Shown here in pieces: positions 17,787 to 25,902 of a stretch of 64,000 nt of DNA. This DNA comes from Anaerolineales bacterium (GTDB lineage: Bacteria; Chloroflexota; Anaerolineae; Anaerolineales; UBA11579). The stretch's first letter is position 1. Each line of letters begins with the position of its first letter. The stretch spans positions 1 to 64,000 of the forward strand of contig JAFGDK010000074.1 in NCBI GenBank assembly GCA_016932165.1, in the 5' to 3' direction. The position numbers and the translations under genes are program-made. Below the pieces are notes generated by a model. It did no database searches and was not told where the DNA came from. It saw only the letters and a program-made list of their open reading frames with translations.

Positions 17787-18824
17787 TCAGAGAGAATAAA
17801 ACCTGGTAAACGGCTTGCTCAGCCTGGATGAAATTGTTTTGATCAAGTAAGCAGATATCAAACTGAGGGCAAAAACGAGCAGATAGGCGGTAAACCTTCC
17901 CGGTAGATATTTTTGGAAAAGGGTGACAAAAATAAAGTGGATCAGATATATTTCATAACTGATTGAAGCAATAAAATTTAATAACCGGTTCAAGGTGGAT
18001 TCAGCCGATCTAATTAGACCGGCGATTCCCATGATAAAGGCATAGCTGCAGATCAGCGCCAGAAAAATCACCAGGAAATTATGAAGAGCTGTATTGGCAA
18101 CCCGTGATAAACCAAAATAGCCAACAAACGATAATAATGAGATCATCACCCAGAACAAATTTTTCCTGTCCTTGGATTCCTCAGAAAACTGGACGTGATA
18201 GGCAACAAACATTCCCATGGCAAAAACAAGATAATGGAAAGTCAGCCTTAGCAGCGGAGCGGCAGATATGCGCAGGTACAAATCCCCATAATTTAGCGAG
18301 AGATTCGTTCCTGATCCTGGATTGCTTCGAATCAATGCCAGGGCTAAAAAAAACGAGAACAAAAAAAGGATGAACCCATAGCGGTACTTTAGTACCAGAT
18401 TTCTGGTCAGATCAAAAGAAATGTAACAAACAAGGATCAGGGTAACAAACCATAATTGTTCACCGAAGGTGGTGATATTGAAGAAATATTGAAAGCCGGT
18501 TAGAGAAACCAGGAAATCTGAAATGTCAATGGCCTTTGATAGGTCAAAGATGATTGTTATGGTTAGAATGATGATCAATGAGAGCCAATAAGAGGGGTAA
18601 ATTCTGAGCAACCGTTTTTGATACCAGGACCTGTCGATTTTTTGATGCTGATAGCGTATCATCAGCAAGTAGCCAGATAGTCCCACAAAGATGATATTCA
18701 GGATAAATCCGCCGGTTGCCAACAATCCCAAAACAGGTATATGCAGGCGTTTTGTATGGTAATTGACGATCAGCAAAGCGGCGATGGCTCTGACTGCTGC
18801 GATCCCGGGAATTTCTTTTTTCAC
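17787..18824 (-). CDS. Acyltransferase 3 family membrane protein
   Basis: The 345-aa protein has about ten membrane helices and the starting pattern GIAAVRAIAALLIVNYHTKRL, with the Arg and His of the acyltransferase 3 active region. It should O-acylate a surface sugar or lipid. It begins with GTG at 18824, immediately after the stop of the GMC oxidoreductase gene (TGAGTG), so it is co-transcribed with it. Base composition is more AT-rich than that of its neighbours in places, which may hint at horizontal exchange. Confidence 0.75.
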   Translation of the reverse strand: MKKEIPGIAAVRAIAALLIVNYHTKRLHIPVLGLLATGGFILNIIFVGLSGYLLMIRYQHQKIDRSWYQKRLLRIYPSYWLSLIIILTITIIFDLSKAIDISDFLVSLTGFQYFFNITTFGEQLWFVTLILVCYISFDLTRNLVLKYRYGFILFLFSFFLALALIRSNPGSGTNLSLNYGDLYLRISAAPLLRLTFHYLVFAMGMFVAYHVQFSEESKDRKNLFWVMISLLSFVGYFGLSRVANTALHNFLVIFLALICSYAFIMGIAGLIRSAESTLNRLLNFIASISYEIYLIHFIFVTLFQKYLPGRFTAYLLVFALSLISAYLIKTISSRLSKPFTRFYSL

Positions 18825-20441
18825 TCAAGCCTGCTTGTGCGGGATTTTGCTCAGGGCATACTCCGCCAGGGCGGTGATCGTCAGGCTGGGGTTAATTCCT
18901 GGATTGGCCGGCATCACCGAGCCGTCGATCACATACAGGCCGGGGTAGTTGTGCACCTGGAAGTCCAGACCGATAACCCCTTCCTTGGCTGTCCTGCCGA
19001 TGGGGCAACCTCCCATGATGTGGGCAGTTGTGGGCATCCCCAGCAGGGTTTCCGCCACTGATCCAACCGGAGCGCCATCCACCAACTCAGCCATTCTATT
19101 GGTGATCTGATGTCCAATCTCGATCTTGGCTGGGATGGTTTCTTTGTGTCCTTTCTCGAATACGAGACCTGGTCGGAAGAAGGTCCAGGAATTGCGCCCC
19201 AGCCGGACATTGACCATGTTGTCCTCGGTTTGCATGATCAACAGGATGGTGGTTCGTTCTGCCCAGCCAGGTTTGATCAGGGATGCGAACAGGTCACGCG
19301 GGCGGGTGATCAAACGCAGGAACAGTTGGCCAAGGCGTTTGATGGCGGGCTGATCAGAATCGATCAGCGGCCAGGCAAGCAGTCTAATCAGCCCTGATTT
19401 TGCTGGATAGCGGGTCGGTTCGATGCGGGTGATCTCATCCGCCTTGAAGATCGAGCTGATTGAAATGTTGTCGGAATAATCAATGTCATCCCGGTAAGCA
19501 GTAGCCCCGGTGAGGGCTTCGCTGTTAGTGCGCACCTGGTTTCCCAATTTGGGGGAGAGATTTGGCAGTGTTTTGGTGATCTCTCTGGCACGGAAGAGCA
19601 GTTTTAAAGTACCCAGCACACCGGCGGCCAGGATGACGTTTTTGGCTCGGAAGGTTCTCTTCTGCTTTCCGATTATCCTGGCAGGGTTAAAGGTGCTGAC
19701 CTGATAACGAGCGCCATCTGGCTGGACACTGTCTAGCTGCCAGATGTCCCTGACCTGAGTTTGCGGCAACACCTCGACACCCATTTTTTCTGCAAAGTAG
19801 AGATAATTCTTGGGTAGGGTGTTCTTGGCATTGTGACGGCACCCCACCAGGCATCCGCCGCAGAACTGGCAGGTATTGCGGATTGGCCCCTCGCCGTTGA
19901 AGAAGGGATCAGCAATCGGCTGACCTTCTTTGCCCTTGGGTCCGAAAAAGACACCCACTTCTGTGGCGGCAAATGTGTCTTCAGTGCCAAGTTCGGTGGA
20001 TATCTGGCGCAATTTATGATCTGCGTCTGTCAGCCGTGGATTGGTGGCCACCCCAAGCATTTTTCTGGCAGTCTGGTAATGGGGGGTGAGTTCTGCCTTC
20101 CAATCAGCGAGGTCTTTCCAGGCGGGTGCATCGAAGAGCATGTCCTCAGGCTGCATGAGAACATTCGCAAAGCCAAGACTTCCCCCACCGACACCCGAGC
20201 CATGCAGGATCAACATTCCGTTCAAAAGGCTCATCTGGAAGATGCCAAAGCTGCGCAATGCGGGGTTATATAGATACTTCCAAAACTGCCAGTTGGATTC
20301 AGCAAAATCCTCATCATTGAAACGCTTACCGCGCTCAAGCACGAGGACGGAGTATCCCTTCTCGGCCAACCGCATGGCAGACACGGATCCGCCGAAGCCG
20401 GATCCAATGACAATGTAATCGTAGGTGGTTGGATTATTCAT
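18825..20441 (-). CDS. GMC-family FAD oxidoreductase (cholesterol oxidase-like)
   Basis: The 538-aa protein has an N-terminal dinucleotide fold (GSGFGGSVSAMRLAEKG, about residues 13-29), the GMC stretch HGSGVGGGSLGFANV and the C-terminal FAD-binding motif GLYVIDGSVMPANPGINPSLT. An internal Cys cluster, CQFCGGCLVGC (about residues 193-203), is typical of the cholesterol oxidase-like subgroup and may hold an iron-sulfur or zinc centre. It oxidises an alcohol, possibly a sterol-like or hydroxylated lipid; this is inference. It forms an operon with the acyltransferase gene that abuts it. Confidence 0.82.
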   Translation of the reverse strand: MNNPTTYDYIVIGSGFGGSVSAMRLAEKGYSVLVLERGKRFNDEDFAESNWQFWKYLYNPALRSFGIFQMSLLNGMLILHGSGVGGGSLGFANVLMQPEDMLFDAPAWKDLADWKAELTPHYQTARKMLGVATNPRLTDADHKLRQISTELGTEDTFAATEVGVFFGPKGKEGQPIADPFFNGEGPIRNTCQFCGGCLVGCRHNAKNTLPKNYLYFAEKMGVEVLPQTQVRDIWQLDSVQPDGARYQVSTFNPARIIGKQKRTFRAKNVILAAGVLGTLKLLFRAREITKTLPNLSPKLGNQVRTNSEALTGATAYRDDIDYSDNISISSIFKADEITRIEPTRYPAKSGLIRLLAWPLIDSDQPAIKRLGQLFLRLITRPRDLFASLIKPGWAERTTILLIMQTEDNMVNVRLGRNSWTFFRPGLVFEKGHKETIPAKIEIGHQITNRMAELVDGAPVGSVAETLLGMPTTAHIMGGCPIGRTAKEGVIGLDFQVHNYPGLYVIDGSVMPANPGINPSLTITALAEYALSKIPHKQA

Positions 20442-20542
20442 GTCTTTGATCTGCTAGCCAATTGAAAGATTGGCTTTTCCTATAGTACCTTATTTTTCAT
20501 CTGTCTCCAATTTATTTGTTAATGCTCCTCCAACAATATGTT

Positions 20543-20595
20543 TATCTTACGATGATTGGATACTAATATTCTTCATATACAGCGATAGTAAGATA
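20543..20595. repeat. Spaced 8-bp inverted repeat upstream of hsp20
   Basis: TATCTTAC (20543-20550) and GTAAGATA (20588-20595) are perfect inverted copies 37 bases apart, in the 218-base gap between the divergent GMC and hsp20 genes. They could be paired operator half-sites for the heat-shock gene. No CIRCE element is seen. Confidence 0.3.
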
Positions 20596-20659
20596 GCTCT
20601 GAGGTTAAAACTCTAAGTTACGCAATCAAACAACTATTACTGATTTCGGAGGTATTGAA

Positions 20660-21058
20660 ATGACAACTTATTATGTTTCTCCCCGCACTCGCATGCTTCG
20701 CCGTTACCGTGAGCTGGATGCCCCTCGCCCTGATGTCCAGATTCCCCTGGATGTAATCGCAGAAGGCGATGATTATATTCTGGTGGCCTACGTGCCTGGT
20801 GTAAGCGCAGATGATTTGCAGATCGAAATCCTCGAGGATGTGGTCAGCATCAAAGGCGAGTTTCACAGTGACCTAGCTGAGGATGCAAAACTGCTCCGCA
20901 ACGAGATCCCGACTGGTGCCTTTGCCCGCTCAATGCGCCTGCCCTCCCCATTGAATGCTGCCGGCGCTGAAGCTGAAGTGATCAACGGCGTACTCAAGCT
21001 GCGGGTGCCCAAGGCTGAAGAAGCCAAGGCCAAGCAGATTAAGGTCAAAGTGAAATAA
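20660..21058 (+). CDS. Small heat shock protein, Hsp20/alpha-crystallin family
   Basis: The 132-aa protein contains an alpha-crystallin domain: the early strands VIAEGDDYILVAYVPGVSADDLQIEI (about residues 33-58) and the late strands ending in the G-V-L-K-L-R-V-P signature (about 110-120). It is an ATP-independent holdase that binds unfolding proteins and hands them to DnaK. ATG 20660 has a good ribosome site (GGAGG, eight bases upstream). It stands alone and ends in a strong terminator. Confidence 0.93.
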   Translation: MTTYYVSPRTRMLRRYRELDAPRPDVQIPLDVIAEGDDYILVAYVPGVSADDLQIEILEDVVSIKGEFHSDLAEDAKLLRNEIPTGAFARSMRLPSPLNAAGAEAEVINGVLKLRVPKAEEAKAKQIKVKVK

Positions 21059-21101
21059 CCACTATACTCCCAAACTCCATAGCGAACATCTTCTAGTGGA
21101 G

Positions 21102-21132
21102 AAATCGCCCCTGAAGTCAGGGGCGATTTTTT
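21102..21132 (+). terminator. Rho-independent terminator after hsp20
   Basis: A 13-bp stem (AAATCGCCCCTGA and its complement) with a two-base AG turn is followed by a T-run. Confidence 0.88.
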
Positions 21133-21180
21133 ATGGTCGCTTTAGTCAGTTGAGGGCGAGACGCTTGACTGGGGAATGAT

Positions 21181-21972
21181 TTACAGCGTACCCTTATACA
21201 TCCCGCCGTCCAGGCTGAGCATCACACCGGTGATGTAGGCAGCCGCAGGTGAGACGATGAACACCGCCGCGTTGGCAAATTCCTCCGGGGTGGCCATCCT
21301 GCCCAGCGGGGAGTCGGCCATTTGTTTGGCGATTTCTTCCTCAATGGTGGTGCCGGCGGCTTCCGCCCTCGGTGCCATCAGTTCCCGGACGCGCTCGGTC
21401 TCCGTCCAGCCTGGCAAAATCGAGTTGAAGCGGATTGCATCAGCACCGAGTTCCAGCGCTAGGGTCTTGGTCAGGCCGATAGTGGCCAGCCGGATGCTGT
21501 TGGAGAGTACCAGATTGGGGATCGGCTGTTTGACTGAATAGGAGGTGATCGTGAGTACGCTGGCAGCCTTGGATTTGCGCAGGTAGGGCAGGGCTGCCCG
21601 GATCATCCGCACGTGGCTCATGAATGAGAGGTCTACGGCTTTCTCCCAGGCGGCCTCATCGATACTCTCAAATGCACCGGGTGGCGGACCGCCGGCATTG
21701 GTGACGAGGATATCTACGCCGCCTAACCGATCTGCTGCCGCTGAGACCATTTTCTGCGGAAAATAAGGGTCGGTCAGGTCACCGGCGAAGGGGTAGATCT
21801 GCTGTCTGGTTTCGCTGGCCAGCCTTTCCGCCGCGGACTTGATCTTTTCTTCGTTCCGGCTGTTGATGGCCACATCTACACCTTCCTGGGCCAGCCCGCG
21901 GGCAACAGCATATCCCAACCCCTTGCTGGCTCCGCAGACAATGGCCTTTTTCTTGTTTAATCCGAGATCCAT
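21181..21972 (-). CDS. Atypical short-chain dehydrogenase/reductase
   Basis: The 263-aa SDR has the NAD(P)-binding motif GASKGLGYAVARGLA (about residues 14-28), NAGGPP near 92 and the C-terminal GVMLSLDGGMYKG. The usual catalytic YxxxK is missing: where it should lie the sequence reads PNLVLSNSIRLATIG. This pattern occurs in a branch of SDRs annotated as 3-oxoacyl-ACP reductase-like whose chemistry is unclear. The start has AGGAGG eight bases upstream. The gene follows the DUF503 gene on the same strand with a 13-base gap. Confidence 0.8.
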   Translation of the reverse strand: MDLGLNKKKAIVCGASKGLGYAVARGLAQEGVDVAINSRNEEKIKSAAERLASETRQQIYPFAGDLTDPYFPQKMVSAAADRLGGVDILVTNAGGPPPGAFESIDEAAWEKAVDLSFMSHVRMIRAALPYLRKSKAASVLTITSYSVKQPIPNLVLSNSIRLATIGLTKTLALELGADAIRFNSILPGWTETERVRELMAPRAEAAGTTIEEEIAKQMADSPLGRMATPEEFANAAVFIVSPAAAYITGVMLSLDGGMYKGTL

Positions 21973-21985
21973 TTATTCCTCCTTT

Positions 21986-22270
21986 TCAGACCAGCTCGAT
22001 TTGCACATCTTCTACTTCAACGTCACGCCATTCCTGATCCACCCAGTTGGCGGCTTTCTGGAGTATGCTGCGGGTGTGGTTTGGGTCATTGCTGACCAGG
22101 GTGCAGCCGATCACAGCCCGGCCCCAGATATCCTGGTCATCCACCTCTGCTGTAGAAAGGTTATAGTTCTTGTGCAGACGTGCTAGCAAGGGCTTGAGGC
22201 GGCCGCGTTTCTCTTTCAGCGAGTTGCATCCGGGGATACGCAGGATCAATACCAGAACGCCAATAGACAT
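21986..22270 (-). CDS. DUF503 (YlxP-like) protein
   Basis: The 94-aa protein matches the DUF503/YlxP family: VLVLILRIPGCNSLKEKRGRLKPLLARL followed by NLSTAEVDDQDIWGRAVIGCTLVSND. In Bacillus ylxP sits in the nusA-infB-rbfA cluster, and its product is thought to relate to ribosome maturation, though the role is not settled. Here it precedes an SDR gene, outside the usual ribosome context. Confidence 0.85.
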   Translation of the reverse strand: MSIGVLVLILRIPGCNSLKEKRGRLKPLLARLHKNYNLSTAEVDDQDIWGRAVIGCTLVSNDPNHTRSILQKAANWVDQEWRDVEVEDVQIELV

Positions 22271-22415
22271 AGTTGAAGCCCTACCTGGTAAAAATGTGTT
22301 GGGTAGACGACGGTTATTATTTTATCAAAAACTGCAACCGGTGAGAGAATTGTGGGTTTTTGCTTGTAAACAGATTTGTCACTTAAAAGCAATTAAAAAA
22401 TCTTGTGGAGAGTAT

Positions 22416-22421
22416 TGTATA
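22416..22421 (+). promoter_or_regulatory. -10 box of the DUF4230 gene (leaderless type)
   Basis: TATAAT ends eight bases before ATG 22430, and no ribosome site lies between. A GTG at 22403 opens a longer frame but would place the -10 box inside the coding region. Confidence 0.5.
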
Positions 22422-22429
22422 ATCCAGAT

Positions 22430-23119
22430 ATGAACAAGAAAAATTCGATTGAAAATGCAGGCGGACCCAGGTGGGGAATCATTGCGCTGATTGCCATCGT
22501 GGTCATCGTGGCGTTGGCAAGTTTGGCAGTGGTGAACAGGGTGAACAAGGTCACTGGCGAGCTGCTTTCGCCGGTACAGTCTTTGGGCACGCAAGCAGCA
22601 AAGGTGCTCAATCCCACACCGACGGTGATCCCAGACCCAGTGACGATCATTCACAATATCCAGGCATTGGCGCGCCTTGAAACCATCCAATACACTATGG
22701 AAAAGGTCATCACTGCCGAAAGCGGTCATGCTGAAGCGTTGGAATTTTTGTTTGGGGATAAACTGTTGCTGATTGCTTATGGGGAAGTGATCGCCGGGAT
22801 CGACATGTCCAAGGTAGAGGTGGAGGATCTGGTGCTGAAGAATGGCGTTCTTTACGCCACCTTGCCATCCGCGGAAATCTTTGTTGCCGAATTAGACAAC
22901 GAAAAAACCAATGTCTATGATCGGGATACCGGCTTATTTTCTCAAGGCAACATAGACCTTGAAACAATTGCCCGGCAGGCAGCTGAAGACGCGATCCTGG
23001 AAGCTGCACTGGATGATGGTATCCTAGTACAGGCCGAGATCAACGCTGAACATTATCTCAGCCGTTTGTTCAAGGCGCTTGGCTATCCAGATGTGGTTTT
23101 TGAGTTTGCTGACGAGTAG
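22430..23119 (+). CDS. DUF4230 membrane-anchored protein
   Basis: The 229-aa protein has one N-terminal membrane helix (about residues 15-37), a Pro-rich stretch and a DUF4230-like domain: IQALARLETIQYTMEKVI followed by LLIAYGEVIAGIDMSKV and YATLPSAEIFVAELDNEKTNVYDRDTGLF. The domain is found in many bacteria with no known function and should face outside the cell. The start is ATG 22430, set by the nearby -10 box. A strong terminator separates it from the convergent DUF5666 gene. Confidence 0.75.
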   Translation: MNKKNSIENAGGPRWGIIALIAIVVIVALASLAVVNRVNKVTGELLSPVQSLGTQAAKVLNPTPTVIPDPVTIIHNIQALARLETIQYTMEKVITAESGHAEALEFLFGDKLLLIAYGEVIAGIDMSKVEVEDLVLKNGVLYATLPSAEIFVAELDNEKTNVYDRDTGLFSQGNIDLETIARQAAEDAILEAALDDGILVQAEINAEHYLSRLFKALGYPDVVFEFADE

Positions 23120-23146
23120 GTCTCTCTTGAGACTAGCATCGAAATA

Positions 23147-23183
23147 AAAGACATCAGCCTCTTCAGAGGAGGCTGATGTCTTT
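23147..23183. terminator. Bidirectional terminator between DUF4230 and DUF5666 genes
   Basis: A long perfect stem (AAAGACATCAGCCTC and its complement) with a short loop lies between two convergent genes and is flanked by A and T runs. Confidence 0.85.
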
Positions 23184-23204
23184 GTGGGGGAGGGAAGGCA
23201 GGAA

Positions 23205-24308
23205 TTACTCCTCACCGGGAAAGCGCTTTACACCGGTAATGGATCTGGCAATCAGCTTGCCATTCTCATCTTCCAGGTAGAGTACCAAAATGCGCATATC
23301 TTTTTCCAGGTCATCCAGGTCGTTGACATTCCAGCCGTTGATGCGGGTGTTTTCGTCAATGGTGAAGTGCATCACCTGCCCGTTGGCATCCAGGGTGAGT
23401 TGATTGGCGTTGATCGATTTGATGATCCCGTTGGTGCGCTTCAATCGAAGGACGGGTTCATCGGCAACCAGTACAGCCTTGGCTTCATTTGCTTCTGTTT
23501 CTCTTGGGTGTACCACGATCAGCACCATGCCGATTGCCAAATCCCCAGTCCCATCAACCTCACCCGCCCGGTCTTTGAAGATGGTATTCTCCGTCAACAA
23601 GAAGGTGTGGGTCAGACCGCGACGGTCTGTGATGGTGATCTTATCGCCAGCGATCTCGGCAAGCCTGCCGCTGGTCTGGGCAAATTCACGGGGTTGGATT
23701 TTTTGGGTGACCACAGCTTTGACCAGTAAATCGCCGTTTTCCTGTTTCAGCGCAATCACGCCGACTCTGTCACCTTTTTCAAGATCTTCCAGGGTTTCTA
23801 TTCCGTCAGCATAGCGGGTGTGTTCATCGACAGTGAAGGTTAGCTTCTCCCCATTGCGGGTTTCAATTTTAAAGAAGCCCCCACCAGTGGTCACCATGCT
23901 GACCTCTCCTGATACCCGAAGCAATTTTAGGCGGTTGGGATCGAAATCCTCAGGCAGGAGTACCACCAGACGGGCGCTGAAACCGCCCCAACTGTCTTCG
24001 TGGTTATACACCCCCACATACATCCCGATTTCCAGATCGCTAAACGATGCTTCTCCGGGTTGCTCACCGTTTCGGGTTCTATAAACGGTCTCATCCGTCA
24101 CGGTGAGGATGTGCAGTTCTCCGTTCAAGGCTTCTACCGTGAACTCACCCGCACCAATTTCGAGAATCTGTCCGATCAGCATCCGGTGATTGGGGTCGAG
24201 ATCCTCTCCGCTTTTGCCGGATGAACGGGCTTTGGCAGAGGCTGCGCCAGTGACCAGCCCAGCTGCCAGCAGTGCAATAACAATCGGAAAACTTATCTTT
24301 TTTAACAT
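23205..24308 (-). CDS. Secreted protein with four DUF5666-like repeats
   Basis: The 367-aa protein has a signal peptide (cleavage after ASA, about residue 25) and four tandem beta-rich repeats of about 70 residues. Each opens with G-x-I/V-x-x-I and closes with a D-L-x-x-G-x-x-V/I-x-V pattern, as in DUF5666. The domain is predicted to be OB-like and is common in secreted Chloroflexi proteins; no activity is known. ATG 24308 has GGAG six bases upstream. Its promoter region carries a candidate palindromic operator. Confidence 0.72.
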   Translation of the reverse strand: MLKKISFPIVIALLAAGLVTGAASAKARSSGKSGEDLDPNHRMLIGQILEIGAGEFTVEALNGELHILTVTDETVYRTRNGEQPGEASFSDLEIGMYVGVYNHEDSWGGFSARLVVLLPEDFDPNRLKLLRVSGEVSMVTTGGGFFKIETRNGEKLTFTVDEHTRYADGIETLEDLEKGDRVGVIALKQENGDLLVKAVVTQKIQPREFAQTSGRLAEIAGDKITITDRRGLTHTFLLTENTIFKDRAGEVDGTGDLAIGMVLIVVHPRETEANEAKAVLVADEPVLRLKRTNGIIKSINANQLTLDANGQVMHFTIDENTRINGWNVNDLDDLEKDMRILVLYLEDENGKLIARSITGVKRFPGEE

Positions 24309-24350
24309 GGTTTTCTCCAATTTCCTTTGAATGGGTTGTCTTGATGACTG

Positions 24351-24387
24351 CCTCCAGTTTAAATCCTGGAGGAAAAATGCTTGTCAA
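24351..24387 (-). promoter_or_regulatory. Promoter with palindromic operator candidate upstream of DUF5666 gene
   Basis: On the minus strand TTGACA (24382-24387) is followed by the palindrome CCTCCAG-N8-CTGGAGG (24351-24372), which spans the spacer and -10 zone; the -10 box itself is weak (ATTTAA). A 7-bp perfect dyad here could be a regulator site. The 138 bases from 24388 to 24525 hold nothing else I can identify. Confidence 0.4.
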
Positions 24388-24525
24388 AGGGTTGTAAAAA
24401 GGGCGTAAAAACGTGCAGAGGTTTGCAGGCAGCATGCCACGGGCAGTAACTTGTATTGGTGCATGGTAGATCAGATTTAAACCACATAAAGTGTATAGGA
24501 TTTTATGGACACACCTAATTTTTGT

Positions 24526-24555
24526 TTGACAAGCTCCCCTCCGCAAGGGTATAAT
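24526..24555 (+). promoter_or_regulatory. Strong promoter of the infA leader
   Basis: TTGACA (24526-24531) and TATAAT (24550-24555) are both perfect consensus boxes with an 18-base spacer. Transcription should begin at about 24562, some 168 bases before the infA start. Confidence 0.85.
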
Positions 24556-24561
24556 TAGGCT

Positions 24562-24708
24562 TGCAGTGAGACAGATTTGCCTTATATGCAAATCTGGTGG
24601 TCCGCGGCGCATAACTGTAAAAGGATTGCATATCGAACAGAAATAGCTTCGAACACCCATTCTTTTCGTTCTTACGCTCGGCTTGTGTCTCACAGCCGAT
24701 TTTTTTTT
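24562..24708 (+). ncRNA. Structured infA leader RNA or terminated small RNA
   Basis: Between a consensus promoter and the infA ribosome site lies about 147 bases of structured RNA. It contains a 9-bp hairpin (24572-24580 with 24588-24596) and ends in an intrinsic terminator with a 9-T tract. The first bases of the transcript, GTGAGACA (24566-24573), are complementary to TGTCTCAC (24686-24693), which is the terminator loop. This suggests an attenuator in which 5'-end pairing alters termination, or a free small RNA of about 147 nt with partial read-through to infA. It does not match tRNA, tmRNA or the SRP RNA signatures I know. Confidence 0.6.
24678..24708 (+). terminator. Intrinsic terminator inside the infA leader
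   Basis: TCGGCT (24678-24683) pairs with AGCCGA (24694-24699) around a 10-base loop, and nine T residues follow at once. It lies 12 bases before the infA ribosome site, so infA expression requires read-through or antitermination. Confidence 0.75.
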
Positions 24709-24729
24709 GACCAGATTTTAGGAGATTGT

Positions 24730-24978
24730 ATGGCGAAAGATGATGACAAGATCAAAGTAGAGGGGACTGTGATAGAAGCTCTGCCGGGCACACAGTTCAA
24801 GGTACGCCTGGATAATGGGCATGAGGTGCTAGCCTATTTATCTGGCAAAATGCGGCGTTACTACATCCGCATTCTGCTGGGAGACCGGGTGGCCATGGAA
24901 ATGTCCCCTTATGATCTTAGCCGCGGCAGGATCACATATCGCTACAATAAGAAGCGAGTTCCCAAGAATCCTGCATGA
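24730..24978 (+). CDS. infA: Translation initiation factor IF-1
   Basis: The 82-aa protein is a single S1/OB fold: [47 protein letters not shown], the hallmark of IF-1, which binds the A site of the 30S subunit during initiation. It is about ten residues longer than the usual 71-73. ATG 24730 has AGGAG five bases upstream. The gene is monocistronic, away from the usual ribosomal protein operon, behind an elaborate leader and followed by its own terminator. Confidence 0.95.
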   Translation: MAKDDDKIKVEGTVIEALPGTQFKVRLDNGHEVLAYLSGKMRRYYIRILLGDRVAMEMSPYDLSRGRITYRYNKKRVPKNPA

Positions 24979-24995
24979 CTAATCGTTAACAAAAG

Positions 24996-25027
24996 CACAC
25001 TTCTCTGATTTGAGAAGCGTGTTTTTT
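24996..25027 (+). terminator. Rho-independent terminator after infA
   Basis: A 10-bp stem (CACACTTCTC with GAGAAGCGTG, one mismatch) with a six-base loop is followed by six T residues. Confidence 0.85.
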
Positions 25028-25075
25028 GGTGGACAGGGAACCGGTTTGGTTTGATAGCCGAATCTTATTCCTGTT

Positions 25076-25804
25076 TTATCCATTTTTCAGGGGACGTTTG
25101 GCAGGAATCCCTACTCGACGGGGGTATGTGGATGGAGTAAGGGCTGATTTTTCAATCACCAACAGGTAGCGTTTATCTCTTGCTTTTGGAAGTTGAACCT
25201 CAACAGGAGGCAAGCTTTTGCCTCCGAGGAGCGCAATGGCCTCTTTTGCCTGTGCAAGCTCTTGGATTGCAGTCTCTCCTTTCTGGGCAAGCATGATCCC
25301 CCCGACCTTGACCAAAGGCAGCAAATATTCCACCAATACCGGCAGGTTGGCAACAGCCCGCGCCAGGGCAAGATCATATTGCTCGCGGTGCTCGGGCATC
25401 TGGCCGAGGGTTTCTGCCCGTTCAGTAAGTACTGCCACCTGATCCAGGTCTAATTCTTGCACAACCAGGGATAAAAATGCGGTCTTTTTAGCTACCGAGT
25501 CAGCCAGAATGAGATTCATCTCAGGGTAGAGCAGTTTCAGCGGCAGACCGGGAAAGCCGCCGCCTGTACCGATATCGATCACTCTAGTTTTAGGCCGGTT
25601 TGATAGTACTAAGTGGCAGCTCAGTGAATCCAGAAAATGCTTGATGCGCACTTCATCAGGGTCATTGATGCTGGTCAGGTTGATTTTTTGATTCCACTCA
25701 GCTAACAGGTCGGCATAGCGGTGTGCGCTGGCCAGTTGGGCGATATTCAGGGAATCGCCGGTCAAATCCTCAAATTCCTGTGAAAGGAGGTCAAAGTTTT
25801 TCAT
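25076..25804 (-). CDS. rsmG: 16S rRNA (guanine-N7)-methyltransferase RsmG
   Basis: The 242-aa protein matches RsmG (GidB), which methylates G527 of 16S rRNA using S-adenosylmethionine. Visible motifs are the N-terminal LLAEWNQKINLTSINDPDEV, the cofactor loop DIGTGGGFPGLPLKLLYPE and the later VEYLLPLVKVGGIMLAQKG. The start ATG 25804 is favoured over the longer frame to 25864 because the family begins with this helix and a TATAAT lies just upstream. It is not beside gidA as in many bacteria. Confidence 0.92.
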   Translation of the reverse strand: MKNFDLLSQEFEDLTGDSLNIAQLASAHRYADLLAEWNQKINLTSINDPDEVRIKHFLDSLSCHLVLSNRPKTRVIDIGTGGGFPGLPLKLLYPEMNLILADSVAKKTAFLSLVVQELDLDQVAVLTERAETLGQMPEHREQYDLALARAVANLPVLVEYLLPLVKVGGIMLAQKGETAIQELAQAKEAIALLGGKSLPPVEVQLPKARDKRYLLVIEKSALTPSTYPRRVGIPAKRPLKNG

Positions 25805-25813
25805 GATAGGAAA

Positions 25814-25819
25814 ATTATA
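25814..25819 (-). promoter_or_regulatory. -10 box of rsmG (near-leaderless)
   Basis: TATAAT on the minus strand ends nine bases before ATG 25804, leaving at most two or three bases of leader and no ribosome site. Confidence 0.5.
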
Positions 25820-25902
25820 CCGCTTGCCATCAGATTTTTGATTGGCTACAATGAGAAGGATCATGCAAAGCGTATTTTGCTTGAAGGTAGGGAGTATTAG
25901 AT

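Noticed and set aside
20442-20659. CIRCE element for the heat-shock gene
   Set aside because: Neither TTAGCACTC nor GAGTGCTAA is present; only an unrelated spaced inverted repeat was found.
24562-24708. tRNA, tmRNA, SRP RNA or 6S RNA
   Set aside because: No cloverleaf, tag reading frame, GNRA-capped SRP helix or 6S-type bubble is recognisable; a leader/attenuator fits better.
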